DNA of 64,000 bases from Thalassospira sp. MCCC 1A03138 (GCF_002115785.1 NZ_JFJY01000002.1:186001-250000), one strand, 5' to 3'. Positions 43,850-53,493 are shown, numbered from the stretch's first letter. The notes: a model not told the origin generated them from the letters alone. Translations and numbers: made by a program.

Positions 43850-44521
43850 ATGCGGCACAGCTTTATCAAAAGCACCGTTCTTTGCACTTTGGCCGCCGGC
43901 CTGATCGGAAGCCTTGGTGCAATCTCATCGGCGCATGCCGACGAAACACTGAATTATCAGGTCTTGAAGGATGGGGAACCCATCGGCTTTGAAACGGTCG
44001 AAATCACCGACACGCCCGATGGTTATACCGCCACCATCACCACGCGCACCGATGTGAAAGTCCTTTTCCTTCAATTCCAATATGGCCATTCACGCCTTGA
44101 AAAATGGCGGAACGATCAACTTGTGTCCGTTGATACCGATACAAATGATGACGGCTCCCCATATACCTACAAGGCTGAATATGAAGGTGACTGTTTCGAG
44201 GTCGCCGGCAAGGGTGTTGCGAAACGCGATGCCTGTGACGGCGCATGGCCCCTTACGCTCTGGCGCGAGGATATCACCACGAAAACAAGCCTTTACAGCG
44301 TAATCAATGCCGAACCTTACGCTGTGACAACCCGGAAAACCGGGACAGAAACACTTGCCATCAATAACCGGGAAATACCCGCCACACACTATGTCATGAC
44401 CGGGGATGTCCAACGCGATCTCTGGTATGGCGATGACGGCAGGCTTCTGAAAACAAGCTTCGAAAGAAAGGGTTACGACATCGACTTTATCCGGGTCGAT
44501 GCCAAAGACCTTCAAAAATAA
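43850..44521 (+). CDS. DUF6134-like exported protein
   Basis: A 223-aa protein with a Sec signal peptide (MRHSFIKSTVLCTLAAGL..., probable cut after SAHA near residue 31). The mature part is beta-rich with two cysteines (EGDCFEVAG and KRDACDGAW) that could pair in the periplasm. It reads like the DUF6134 group, an assignment made from memory. It sits between SCP2 and FadL in a fatty-acid-regulated unit, so a periplasmic role in lipid handling is plausible. The ATG at 43850 is chosen to place the signal peptide properly. Confidence 0.75.
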   Translation: MRHSFIKSTVLCTLAAGLIGSLGAISSAHADETLNYQVLKDGEPIGFETVEITDTPDGYTATITTRTDVKVLFLQFQYGHSRLEKWRNDQLVSVDTDTNDDGSPYTYKAEYEGDCFEVAGKGVAKRDACDGAWPLTLWREDITTKTSLYSVINAEPYAVTTRKTGTETLAINNREIPATHYVMTGDVQRDLWYGDDGRLLKTSFERKGYDIDFIRVDAKDLQK

Positions 44522-44575
44522 AAGCGGGCGCAAAAAGCGCATTCTTCAAAACCGTTATGATCCAGGGAGAAACCC

Positions 44576-45883
44576 ATGACGTCCAAATTCAAGAAAAGCT
44601 GCCTGTGGGGGGCAGCTTCCGGAACAGCACTCATCTGCGCACTTGCGGCAAGCGGCAGCGCCCATGCTTCAGGCTTTCAGCTTCGCGAAGTCAGTGGCAG
44701 TCTACAGGGTTCGTCCTTTGCTGGCATGTCCACACAAACGGATGATGCATCGCAAATATTCTTCAACCCAGGCTCTGTTGGCCAACTCCGAGAATCGACC
44801 TATTCGGTGGGCACAAGCCTTGTAATGCCAAATGTGAAACTCAAAAGCGGCAGCTTTACCTCAAGCACACTTACTAACGCGGCAGGCAGCGTATCAAACG
44901 CTACCTACGGAGATATGGGTCAGGATGCCCTTGTTCCAAATGCGCATGCCGTCTGGACATTGACAGACCAGCTTAATCTGGGCATCTCGCTCACAACACC
45001 TTGGGGGTTAGTAACCGACTATGAAAGCGACTTTGCCGGTCGTTTCTTCGGCACCACATCCGCCATCAAAACAGCGAACGTCAAACCCGTTCTGGCCTAC
45101 CGTTTTGACAATGGACTTTCCGTTGGTGGCGGGGCGCAGATCCAATATATGGATGCACGTCTGGCCAAAGCCGTGGGCTTTGGTGCCGGCGAGGGTAATG
45201 GCGATGTTACCGGTGACGACCTTGCCGCAGGCTGGACTGCCGGTATGAACTGGGAACTGCCGACCGGCACCCGTATCGGGGCATCCTATGTTTCGGAAAT
45301 CACCCACAACCTGAAAGGCGACATCACGTTTGATAGCGCTGCCCAAGCTGGTGGGTACCGTAATCAAACGGCAGAAGCCAAAGTTACCACCCCCGAATAC
45401 ATTACCTTTGGCATTGCACAGGATATTGGGGAAAAATGGACGATCATGGCTGATGGTCAGTGGACCAATTGGGAATCGATTGGAACACTGAACTTCAGAT
45501 ATGGTGGCGACACCAACGTCAACTTCGCTGGAAACCAGAACAGCACTGCTGACGTCTATAACTGGAGCAGTTCCTGGTTCTATTCGCTCGGCGCTAAATA
45601 TCGCTACGATGAAAACTGGACCTTCCGCGGTGGTGTGGCCTACGATCAGACACCCATATCTGACGAATACCGTTCTGTTCGTATTCCGGATTCAAACCGT
45701 TACTGGTTATCTCTTGGCGCATCGTACAAAGTCGCAGACTGGGCCGACGTAAGTCTCGGTTACACTCATATCTTTGCCCACAACTCAACCGTCAATCACA
45801 CAGAAACCAATGTCGGCACCTTCAGAGGTGAATACGAATCAGAGGTCGACATCATCGCTCTACAGGCGAAATTCCAGTTCTGA
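44576..45883 (+). CDS. FadL/OmpP1-family outer-membrane fatty-acid transporter
   Basis: A 435-aa outer-membrane beta-barrel. After a signal peptide (about 1-32) comes SGFQLREVSGSLQGSSFAG and TDDASQIFFNPG, the FadL N-terminal hatch with its conserved NPA-like NPG. Alternating barrel strands follow, ending in a terminal Phe (ALQAKFQF), as outer-membrane proteins do. It should import long-chain fatty acids or other hydrophobic compounds. It is third in the SCP2 unit and is followed by a terminator. Confidence 0.92.
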   Translation: MTSKFKKSCLWGAASGTALICALAASGSAHASGFQLREVSGSLQGSSFAGMSTQTDDASQIFFNPGSVGQLRESTYSVGTSLVMPNVKLKSGSFTSSTLTNAAGSVSNATYGDMGQDALVPNAHAVWTLTDQLNLGISLTTPWGLVTDYESDFAGRFFGTTSAIKTANVKPVLAYRFDNGLSVGGGAQIQYMDARLAKAVGFGAGEGNGDVTGDDLAAGWTAGMNWELPTGTRIGASYVSEITHNLKGDITFDSAAQAGGYRNQTAEAKVTTPEYITFGIAQDIGEKWTIMADGQWTNWESIGTLNFRYGGDTNVNFAGNQNSTADVYNWSSSWFYSLGAKYRYDENWTFRGGVAYDQTPISDEYRSVRIPDSNRYWLSLGASYKVADWADVSLGYTHIFAHNSTVNHTETNVGTFRGEYESEVDIIALQAKFQF

Positions 45884-45900
45884 TCGGTTATACTGTTCGA

Positions 45901-45943
45901 TGCGGGATGGCGGCTTGCCATTCCGCATCGGGCGGTTTTTTTT
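45901..45943 (+). terminator. Terminator after fadL-type gene
   Basis: Eleven-base arms (45901-45911 and 45917-45927, one wobble) are followed after 8 bp by eight Ts (45936-45943). A second small GGGC/GCCC hairpin spans the T-run. It ends just before the operator at 45953. Confidence 0.65.
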
Positions 45944-45952
45944 GCCCGCAAA

Positions 45953-45967
45953 GTGACGTTAACGTAA
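45953..45967. promoter_or_regulatory. MerR/LiuR-type operator, copy 2
   Basis: GTGACGTTAACGTAA, identical to the copies at 43456 (reverse strand) and 47718. It ends 14 bp before the acyl-CoA ligase ATG, so bound protein would block the start region of that transcript. Confidence 0.75.
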
Positions 45968-45981
45968 TGGAGTTAACGCGT

Positions 45982-47673
45982 ATGAACCAAATAAACGTCC
46001 AAGACGCGCCTGTCCTGCAAAATGGTGTCGATGTCAGCTCGCCGGTGCGCATGCGCCCGGTTCACGAGATTTTTGATGATGCGGCAAAGCGTTTTGCCAC
46101 GCGCCCATGTCTTGATTTCCTGGGTCGAATTTACGACTACGAAGACATTTCCAGACAAATTGATCGCGTCGCCGAAGGCTTTCATCAGCTGGGCGTGCGT
46201 AAAGGCGACAAGGTCGGGCTGTGCCTGCCCAACACGCCTTACTACGTGATCTGCTATTATGCCGTGCTGAAATGCGGCGGTGTCGTTGTCAATTTTAACC
46301 CGCTTTATGCCAAGCGCGAAATCGCCTATCAGATCGAGGATTCCGGTTGCCGCCTGATGGTAACGCTTAATCTGAAGCAGATTTATTCCAAGGTTGCCGA
46401 TTGCCTTGATGTAACCTGCCTGAAGCGGATCGTCGTCTGCGAGATGAGCGATATCCTTCCCCCGGTCAAAAGCGTTCTTTTCAGCCTGTTCAAACGCAGC
46501 GAGCTTGCCGAAATCCCCAGGGATCTGCGTCATATCCCCTTCTCGCGACTGACTGACTGCAAACCCATAAACTTCGTTGCCGACGTAACGGTCAACGATC
46601 TGGCCGTGCTGCAATATACCGGTGGTACAACCGGTCGCCCCAAGGGGGCAATGCTGACCCACGGGAATCTCAGCGCCAATGTCGATCAGCTGACACGCTG
46701 GATGCCCGATGCAAATCCGGGGCACGAAGTCACGCTGTGTGTGCTGCCATTCTTCCATGTCTTTGCCATGACCGTGGCACTGAACACATCGATCAATCTC
46801 GGGGCGGAACTTGTTCTGCAGCCGCGCTTTGAACTTGATGCGTTGTTAAAGGCACTCGACAAGAAAAACGTCACGATCTTCCCCGGTGTGCCGACGATCT
46901 ACACGGCGATTAATAACTCGCCGGAAACGCTCAAACATGATCTGTCTTCGGTCCGTTGCTGCATTTCGGGCGGCGCGCCGCTTCCTGTTGAAGTCAAACA
47001 CCGTTTTGAAGAAATCACCGGCGCCAAACTGGTCGAAGGCTATGGCCTGACAGAAGCCAGCCCGGTCTGCACATGCAATCCGGTCAAGGGCGTGAATAAG
47101 GAAGGATCAATCGGCATTCCGATGCCCGGCGCCGAAATCCAGATCAGGTCGCTTGACCGACCGGATCAAATCATGCCGACCGGCGAGAAAGGCGAGGTTT
47201 GCGTTCGCGGTCCGCAGGTGATGCCCGCATACTGGCAGAACGAGACGGCAACCAGAGAAACCTTTGTCGATGGCTGGCTCAAGACCGGCGATGTGGGCTA
47301 TGCCGATCAGGACGGATATATCTTTCTGGTTGATCGGCTTAAAGACGTCATCCTGTGCAGCGGTTACAATGTCTATCCGCGCGCCATCGAAGAAGCGCTT
47401 TATCTGCACGAACAGATCGCCGAGGTCACCGTAATCGGCGTTCCGGATCAATATCGCGGTCAGGCGCCCAAGGCCTTTGTACGTCTGAAGGACAATGTCA
47501 CCGATGTAACCGCCGAAGATCTTCGAACCTTCCTTGACGACAAGATTTCGAGAATCGAGATGCCGCGCGAAATCGAGATCAGGGAAGAACTTCCAAAAAC
47601 CATGGTCGGCAAATTGTCGAAGAAGGAACTGGTCGAGGAAGAGCGCCTGAAGCGCGAGGGAAAAGCACAATAA
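45982..47673 (+). CDS. fadD: Long-chain fatty-acid-CoA ligase
   Basis: A 563-aa AMP-forming acyl-CoA synthetase that activates imported fatty acids. LQYTGGTTGRPKGAMLTH near residue 210 is the ATP-binding signature. VEGYGLTEASPV near 355, GWLKTGDVGYADQDGY near 435 and the C-terminal KTMVGKLSKKEL with the adenylation lysine complete the family pattern. The ATG at 45982 is preferred because GGAG lies upstream; an ATG at 45967 falls on the operator. It is a separate unit between FadL and the MerR gene. Confidence 0.93.
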   Translation: MNQINVQDAPVLQNGVDVSSPVRMRPVHEIFDDAAKRFATRPCLDFLGRIYDYEDISRQIDRVAEGFHQLGVRKGDKVGLCLPNTPYYVICYYAVLKCGGVVVNFNPLYAKREIAYQIEDSGCRLMVTLNLKQIYSKVADCLDVTCLKRIVVCEMSDILPPVKSVLFSLFKRSELAEIPRDLRHIPFSRLTDCKPINFVADVTVNDLAVLQYTGGTTGRPKGAMLTHGNLSANVDQLTRWMPDANPGHEVTLCVLPFFHVFAMTVALNTSINLGAELVLQPRFELDALLKALDKKNVTIFPGVPTIYTAINNSPETLKHDLSSVRCCISGGAPLPVEVKHRFEEITGAKLVEGYGLTEASPVCTCNPVKGVNKEGSIGIPMPGAEIQIRSLDRPDQIMPTGEKGEVCVRGPQVMPAYWQNETATRETFVDGWLKTGDVGYADQDGYIFLVDRLKDVILCSGYNVYPRAIEEALYLHEQIAEVTVIGVPDQYRGQAPKAFVRLKDNVTDVTAEDLRTFLDDKISRIEMPREIEIREELPKTMVGKLSKKELVEEERLKREGKAQ

Positions 47674-47677
47674 TTCA

Positions 47678-47748
47678 ATACGTTAATGTCACGTCACACA
47701 GAATGGAAAAAATCCAAGTGACGTTAACGTAAACTAATTGACGTAAAG
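47678..47748. promoter_or_regulatory. MerR/LiuR-type operators, copies 3 and 4, and a half-site
   Basis: Three elements precede the MerR gene. An imperfect site (47678-47692) differs from the consensus at two bases. A perfect GTGACGTTAACGTAA lies at 47718-47732. A half-site TTGACGTAAAG lies at 47738-47748. This density suggests autoregulation and control of the downstream beta-oxidation genes. Confidence 0.72.
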
Positions 47749-47777
47749 ATAAAAATATATACCATAAGGGCGATCAA

Positions 47778-48182
47778 ATGACGAAAATTGACGACCGGTT
47801 TTATACCGTTCCCGAACTGGCGGAGAATCTGGGGGTCACACCACGCACCATCCGGTTTTACGAACAAAAGGGTCTCGTAGCACCACAGCGCGCTGGCACC
47901 ACCCGGATTTATACCCGTCAGGACAGGGCAAGAATGCTGATCATCCTGCGGGGCAAGAGGCTGGGTTTCACGCTGAAGGAGATTGCAGATTATCTGGATC
48001 TTTATGGCGCAGACCCCACCCAGGCCGAGCAGATCAAAATGCTGCTGACCCGGGTTCGGGAACGGATAGAAGCCCTGGAAGATCAACGCCAGGCACTGGA
48101 CATCACTTTGGATGAATTGCGTGACATCGAACAACAATCGATTGATGCGCTTAAAGAAAAAGGACTCGATCCGGTAGCGTAA
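47778..48182 (+). CDS. MerR-family regulator, LiuR-like
   Basis: A 134-aa regulator. The N-terminal winged helix (YTVPELAENLGVTPRTIRFYEQKGLV, about 10-35) and the long C-terminal dimerisation helix (about 80-120) are MerR features. Like LiuR, it lacks the cysteines of metal-sensing members. LiuR-type regulators control branched-chain amino-acid and fatty-acid breakdown in proteobacteria. It is the first gene of the beta-oxidation unit and has operators directly upstream, so it is the likely binder of the repeated 15-bp site. The ligand is unknown, perhaps an acyl-CoA. Confidence 0.9.
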   Translation: MTKIDDRFYTVPELAENLGVTPRTIRFYEQKGLVAPQRAGTTRIYTRQDRARMLIILRGKRLGFTLKEIADYLDLYGADPTQAEQIKMLLTRVRERIEALEDQRQALDITLDELRDIEQQSIDALKEKGLDPVA

Positions 48183-48229
48183 CAATTGCTTTCCGGAATC
48201 GCTGACAGCTCAGGAAGGAATACTTCGCC

Positions 48230-49366
48230 ATGACCAATGCCGTTATTGCCGGATATGTCCGGTCGCCTTTCACCCCGGCACGCAAAGGTGCCCTTGCCAA
48301 GGTCCGTCCTGACGATCTTGCGGCACAGGTCGTCAAAGGTCTGGTGGATAAAACCGGTATCGATCCCAACACGATCGAGGATCTGGTTCTGGGCTGCGCC
48401 TTCCCCGAAGGCGAACAGGGTCTTAACGTCGCCCGCCTGATCACGTTCCTTGCCGGTCTGCCGCGCTCGGTCGGCGGTGTTACGGTCAACCGTTTCTGCG
48501 GATCATCCATGCAGTCGATCCATCAGGCAGCAGGCGCAATCGCGATTGGTGCCGGTGATGCCTTTATCTGTGCCGGTATCGAAAGCATGTCACGCGTGCC
48601 GATGATGGGCTTCAACCCGATGCCGAACCCGGCCCTGTATAAGGAAATGCCCGAGGCATATATGGGCATGGGTGATACGGCGGAAAACGTCGCAACCAAA
48701 TACAGCCTGTCGCGCGCCGATCAGGAAGCCTTTGCCGTTGAAAGCCATAAAAAGGCCGCCGCCGCACAGGCAGCAGGAAAATTTGTCGATGAAATCATCC
48801 CGATTGAAGGCCCCGATGGCACAATCGCCGAAGACGGCTGCATTCGCGGCGACACCACAGCCGAAGGTCTGGCCGATCTGAAACCGGCTTTCAAGGCGGA
48901 TGGTGTTGTGACTGCGGGCACATCCTCGCCGCTGACCGACGGTGCATCTGCCGTTCTGGTCTGCTCCGAGGAATACGCAAAAAAACACGGCCTCACACCG
49001 CTGGCACGGATCAAATCTGTCGCTGTTGACGGTTGCCTGCCGGAAATCATGGGGATCGGCCCGGTTGGTGCCTCGAAAAAGGCACTGGCGCGCGCTGGTA
49101 TCAAGGCATCCGACCTTAATGTCGTTGAACTGAACGAAGCATTCTCGTCGCAGGCAATGGCCAGCATTTCCGACCTTGGCCTGGATATCAAAACCGTCAA
49201 TATCGATGGCGGCGCACTGGCCATCGGGCATCCGCTGGGGGCAACGGGTGCGCGTATCGTTGGCAAGGCCGCCGCCCTTCTTAAACGTGAAGGCGGCAAA
49301 TACGCACTTGCCTCGCAATGTATTGGCGGGGGTCAGGGGATCGCGACCATTCTGGAGGCGATGTAA
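48230..49366 (+). CDS. fadA: 3-ketoacyl-CoA thiolase (acetyl-CoA acyltransferase)
   Basis: A 378-aa thiolase that cleaves 3-ketoacyl-CoA with CoA in the last step of beta-oxidation. The nucleophilic Cys is in VNRFCGSSMQSIHQAAGA (about 89). The His of GGALAIGHPLGATGAR (about 334) and the second Cys of ASQCIGGGQGIA (about 364) complete the active site. Its stop overlaps the next start by one base (TAATG). With the two following genes it forms a fadA-fadN-fadE set as in Bacillus. Confidence 0.95.
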   Translation: MTNAVIAGYVRSPFTPARKGALAKVRPDDLAAQVVKGLVDKTGIDPNTIEDLVLGCAFPEGEQGLNVARLITFLAGLPRSVGGVTVNRFCGSSMQSIHQAAGAIAIGAGDAFICAGIESMSRVPMMGFNPMPNPALYKEMPEAYMGMGDTAENVATKYSLSRADQEAFAVESHKKAAAAQAAGKFVDEIIPIEGPDGTIAEDGCIRGDTTAEGLADLKPAFKADGVVTAGTSSPLTDGASAVLVCSEEYAKKHGLTPLARIKSVAVDGCLPEIMGIGPVGASKKALARAGIKASDLNVVELNEAFSSQAMASISDLGLDIKTVNIDGGALAIGHPLGATGARIVGKAAALLKREGGKYALASQCIGGGQGIATILEAM

Positions 49367-51690
49367 TGACCAGCATCAAACAGGTCGCCGTTATCGGCGC
49401 CGGTGTTATGGGGGCTGGGATTGCCGCCCATATCGCCAACTCGGGCACGCCCGTGCTGTTGCTTGATATCGTTCCCGCAGGATCAAAAAACCGCAACGCG
49501 GTGGCCGAAGGTGCGGTTGCCAAAATGCTGAAAACCGATCCGGCCCCGTTCATGTCCAAACGTGTGGCAAAGCTGATCACGTGCGGCAATATCGAGGACG
49601 ACCTTGATAAGCTTTCCAAATGTGACTGGATCGTCGAGGCCGTCATCGAACGCCTTGATATCAAACAGGATCTGTATCGCAAGATTGACGCGGTTCGCGC
49701 CAAGGGCTCGGTTGTCTCGTCAAACACCTCGACCATTCCGCTGGCCACACTGATCGATGGCATGGGCGACGGGTTTGCACAGGATTTCATCATCACGCAT
49801 TTCTTCAACCCGCCGCGCTATATGCGTCTGCTGGAACTGGTCGGATCAAACGTCACCCGAAACGGCGTCATCGACATGGTCGAGCAATTTGCCGATCATA
49901 AACTGGGCAAGACCTGTGTCATCTGCCATGACAAGCCGGGCTTTATCGCCAACCGCCTTGGTGTCTACTGGATTCAGGCCGCCATGGTCGAAGCGATGGA
50001 TCGGGGATTGACTGTCGAAGAAGCCGACAGCGTCATCGGTCGCCCGTTCGGTATTCCCAAAACCGGTGTCTTTGGCCTGATGGATCTGGTGGGTCTGGAT
50101 CTGATGCCCCATGTGCAATCCAGCATGGCAGGTGCCCTTGATAAATCCGATCCGTTCCACTCGATTTACCGCGAAAGCGATCTGGTCGGCAAACTGATCG
50201 CGGATGGCTATACCGGTCGCAAGGGCAAGGGCGGTTTTTACCGTCTGAACCGTGAAGGTGGCGAAAAGGTCAAGGAATCGGTCAATCTTCAGACCGGTGA
50301 ATTCGCCAGATCGGAAAAAGCCCGCCTTGAAAGCGTCCGTTCTGCCGGTAAAGACCCGCGCAAAATGATGGAAGCAAAGGACAAGGGGGGCCTTTATGGT
50401 CGTGCCGTGATGGCCAAAACCCTTGCCTATGCCGCCTTCATCGCCGAAGAAGCCGCCAATTCGATTGTCGATGTCGATGACGCGATGAAACTTGGCTATG
50501 CGTGGAAAACCGGTCCGTTCGAACTGATCGATGCCATCGGGGTCGATACCCTGATTGCCATGCTTGAAGCGGACGGTATCGAGGTCCCGGCATTACTCAA
50601 AAAGGCGGCCGGAAAATCGTTTTACAAGGTCGAAAACGGCACGCTGTTCTTCCTTGGTTTTGATGGCAAATATGCCGACGTCGTTCGTCCGGACGGTGTT
50701 CTTCTGCTTGAAGACATCAAACGCAAATCCGAACCGGTTGTCGGCAACCGCGCCGCATCGCTTTGGGATATCGGTGACGGCGTCGCCTGCCTTGAATTCC
50801 ATACCAAAATGAATGCGCTTGATGCCGATGTTCTTGGCATGATCAAGACATCCATCCGGACTGTCAAAAAGCAGTTCAAGGCGATGGTGATCTATAACGA
50901 AGGCAGTAATTTCTCCGCCGGGGCCAACCTTGGTCTGGCGCTGTTTGCCGCCAATATCGCCGCGTGGCCGGAAATCGAAAACCTCGTTGAAACCGGTCAG
51001 GAAACCTACAAGGCCCTGAAATATTCGCCCTTCCCGGTTGTTGGCGCGCCCAGCGGCATGGCATTGGGTGGTGGCTGCGAGGTCCTTTTGCATTGTGATG
51101 CCGTACAGGCCCATGGGGAAACCTATATCGGTCTGGTCGAACCCGGCGTTGGCCTGATCCCGGCCTGGGGCGGGTGCAAGGAAATGATCCGTCGCTGGTC
51201 CGAAAACCCGAAATTCCCCAAGGGCCCGATGGCACCAAGTGCCAAGGCGTTTGAAATCATTTCGGTGGCAACCGTTGCCAAATCCGCAATGGAAGCCAAG
51301 GAAAACCTGTTCTTCCGCGAGGGTGATGGCATCACCATGAACCGCAACCGTCTGCTGGCCGATGCCAAGGCGCGCGCGCTTTCCATGGTCGATGGTTACG
51401 AAGCCCCCGAAGAATTCACCTATCGCCTGCCCGGCGAAAGCGCACGGGTCGCCTTCGAAATGGCGGTTGATGGTTTCTATCGTCTGGGCAAGGCCACCGA
51501 TTACGACCGTGTCGTCGCAGGTGAACTTGCCAGGGTTCTGGCCGGTGGTGACACCGACGTCACCGAAGAACTTTCCGAAGACGACATTCTGGAACTGGAG
51601 CGCGAAGGCTTCATGCGTCTGGTCCGCAACGAAGGCACCATGGCCCGGGTCGAACATATGCTTCTGACCGGCAAGCCGTTGCGAAACTAG
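49366..51690 (+). CDS. 3-hydroxyacyl-CoA dehydrogenase/enoyl-CoA hydratase (FadN-type)
   Basis: A 774-aa bifunctional beta-oxidation enzyme. The dehydrogenase comes first (about 1-420): QVAVIGAGVMGAGIAAHIA is the NAD-binding motif, and ITHFFNPPRYMRLLELV is the catalytic His region. The crotonase-like hydratase domain follows (about 480-770; ALGGGCEVLLHCDAVQAH). This order is the reverse of E. coli FadB and matches FadN-type proteins. The ATG at 49366 overlaps the thiolase stop by one base and has GGAGG upstream. Confidence 0.93.
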   Translation: MTSIKQVAVIGAGVMGAGIAAHIANSGTPVLLLDIVPAGSKNRNAVAEGAVAKMLKTDPAPFMSKRVAKLITCGNIEDDLDKLSKCDWIVEAVIERLDIKQDLYRKIDAVRAKGSVVSSNTSTIPLATLIDGMGDGFAQDFIITHFFNPPRYMRLLELVGSNVTRNGVIDMVEQFADHKLGKTCVICHDKPGFIANRLGVYWIQAAMVEAMDRGLTVEEADSVIGRPFGIPKTGVFGLMDLVGLDLMPHVQSSMAGALDKSDPFHSIYRESDLVGKLIADGYTGRKGKGGFYRLNREGGEKVKESVNLQTGEFARSEKARLESVRSAGKDPRKMMEAKDKGGLYGRAVMAKTLAYAAFIAEEAANSIVDVDDAMKLGYAWKTGPFELIDAIGVDTLIAMLEADGIEVPALLKKAAGKSFYKVENGTLFFLGFDGKYADVVRPDGVLLLEDIKRKSEPVVGNRAASLWDIGDGVACLEFHTKMNALDADVLGMIKTSIRTVKKQFKAMVIYNEGSNFSAGANLGLALFAANIAAWPEIENLVETGQETYKALKYSPFPVVGAPSGMALGGGCEVLLHCDAVQAHGETYIGLVEPGVGLIPAWGGCKEMIRRWSENPKFPKGPMAPSAKAFEIISVATVAKSAMEAKENLFFREGDGITMNRNRLLADAKARALSMVDGYEAPEEFTYRLPGESARVAFEMAVDGFYRLGKATDYDRVVAGELARVLAGGDTDVTEELSEDDILELEREGFMRLVRNEGTMARVEHMLLTGKPLRN

Positions 51691-51708
51691 GACGAGGAGG
51701 ACAGAAAA

Positions 51709-53493
51709 ATGGCCCAATATAAAGCACCGCTGCGCGACATGCGCTTCGTCCTGACCGAACTGTTTGACTATAACGACATCAACCAGATGCCCGGATGCGA
51801 GGATTTCACACCGGACGTCGTCGATGCCGTTCTCGAAGAAGCCGCCAAGGTCTGCGAGGAACTCCTGTTCCCGATCAACCGCACAGGTGACGAGGAAGGC
51901 TGTCATTGGGATGATGGTGTTGTCACCACGCCCAAGGGCTTCAAGGAAGCCTATCAGACCTTTGCCGAAGGCGGATGGACCGGCATTGCCTGCGATCCCG
52001 CCTATGGCGGTCAGGGTGCGCCGAAAACGATCAATGCCCTGGTCGAGGAAATGATCTGTTCGACCAACCTGTCATTCGGGATGTATCCGGGCCTGTCTTT
52101 TGGGGCCTATGCCGCCCTTCACAGCCACGCCTCGGACGAACTGAAGGACAAATATCTTCCGAAAATGGTCGAAGGCACGTGGGCTGGCACCATGTGCCTG
52201 ACCGAACCGCATTGCGGTACCGATCTTGGCATCATCAAGACCAAGGCCGAACCGCGTGAAGACGGGTCTTATGCCATTTCCGGCACCAAGATTTTCATCT
52301 CGGCCGGGGAACATGACCTGACGGAAAACATCATCCATCTGGTTCTGGCGAAACTGCCCGATGCGCCCAAGGGGACCAAGGGCATTTCCCTGTTCCTGGT
52401 CCCGAAATTCATGGTTGGCGATGACGGATCGCTTGGCGATCGCAACGCGGTCAAATGCGGGTCGATCGAACACAAGATGGGCATCAAGGCATCCGCCACC
52501 TGTGTCATGAACTTTGATGGCGCAATCGGCTATCTGGTCGGCGAACCCCATCAGGGCATGCCCGCCATGTTCACCATGATGAACCAGGAACGCCTTTCGG
52601 TCGGTATTCAGGGTCTTGGACTTGGCGAAGCCGCCTATCAGGGGGCGGCTGCCTATGCCCGTGACCGCCTGCAAGGAAGGGCATTGACCGGCCCCAAAAG
52701 CCCCGACAAACCTGCCGACTCCCTGCTGGTACATCCCGATGTACGCCGGATGCTTCTGACCGCACGCGCGACCAACGAAGGATGCCGGGCAATGGGCATA
52801 TGGGTGGCGCGCGCGCTTGATACCGCCAAACACCATGCCGATCCGGTCAAACGCGAAGAAGCCGACGAATTCGTCCAGCTCATGACGCCAATCGTCAAGG
52901 CCCTGTTCACCGATTGGGGCTTTGATAACACCAATCTCGGCGTGCAGGTCTTTGGCGGCCACGGTTACATCCGGGAATGGGGTATGGAACAATATGTTCG
53001 TGATGCCCGCATCGCCCAGATTTACGAAGGCACCAACGGCATTCAGGCCCTTGATCTTGTCGGGCGTAAAATGCCGGCAAAGGCCGGTCGTTACCTTCGG
53101 CGCTTCTTCCACCCGGTACAGGAATATATCGAAGCCAATGTCTCGAAGGACGGGCTTGGCGATTTCATCCAGCCACTGGCAAAGGCCTTCATGCGTTTGC
53201 AGCAGGCAACCGGTGAACTGGCCCAACGCGGCATGAAAAACCCGAACGAAGCCGGGGCTGCAGCCACCGAATTCCTGCGTCTGTTTGGTCTGGTCGCGGT
53301 TGGCTACATGTGGGCCCGCATGGCGGAAATCGCGTTGGCGAAACAGGACGACGATCCGGACGGTTTCTATAAGGCCAAACTGATCACCGCCAAATTCTAT
53401 ATGGAACGCATCCTGCCGCAGTCCGGCGCGCTGTTCAGCGCGATGATGGCCGGGTCCGACACCATGATGGAACTGGACGAGGATCTGTTCTGA
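51709..53493 (+). CDS. Acyl-CoA dehydrogenase
   Basis: A 594-aa FAD-dependent acyl-CoA dehydrogenase for the first step of beta-oxidation. It belongs to the long form with an extra C-terminal domain (DmdC/AcdA-like). GTMCLTEPHCGTDLGIIKT near residue 165 is a FAD/substrate-binding signature. GVQVFGGHGYIREWGMEQ near 410 and the catalytic Glu in AQIYEGTNGIQALDL near 438 follow. It is preceded by GAGGAGGA. It should pass electrons to ETF; no etf genes are in the window. Confidence 0.93.
   Translation: MAQYKAPLRDMRFVLTELFDYNDINQMPGCEDFTPDVVDAVLEEAAKVCEELLFPINRTGDEEGCHWDDGVVTTPKGFKEAYQTFAEGGWTGIACDPAYGGQGAPKTINALVEEMICSTNLSFGMYPGLSFGAYAALHSHASDELKDKYLPKMVEGTWAGTMCLTEPHCGTDLGIIKTKAEPREDGSYAISGTKIFISAGEHDLTENIIHLVLAKLPDAPKGTKGISLFLVPKFMVGDDGSLGDRNAVKCGSIEHKMGIKASATCVMNFDGAIGYLVGEPHQGMPAMFTMMNQERLSVGIQGLGLGEAAYQGAAAYARDRLQGRALTGPKSPDKPADSLLVHPDVRRMLLTARATNEGCRAMGIWVARALDTAKHHADPVKREEADEFVQLMTPIVKALFTDWGFDNTNLGVQVFGGHGYIREWGMEQYVRDARIAQIYEGTNGIQALDLVGRKMPAKAGRYLRRFFHPVQEYIEANVSKDGLGDFIQPLAKAFMRLQQATGELAQRGMKNPNEAGAAATEFLRLFGLVAVGYMWARMAEIALAKQDDDPDGFYKAKLITAKFYMERILPQSGALFSAMMAGSDTMMELDEDLF

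Noticed and set aside
50593-51906. Long minus-strand frame of 437 codons
   Set aside because: Antisense to the FadN-type gene and the start of the acyl-CoA dehydrogenase, both certain.
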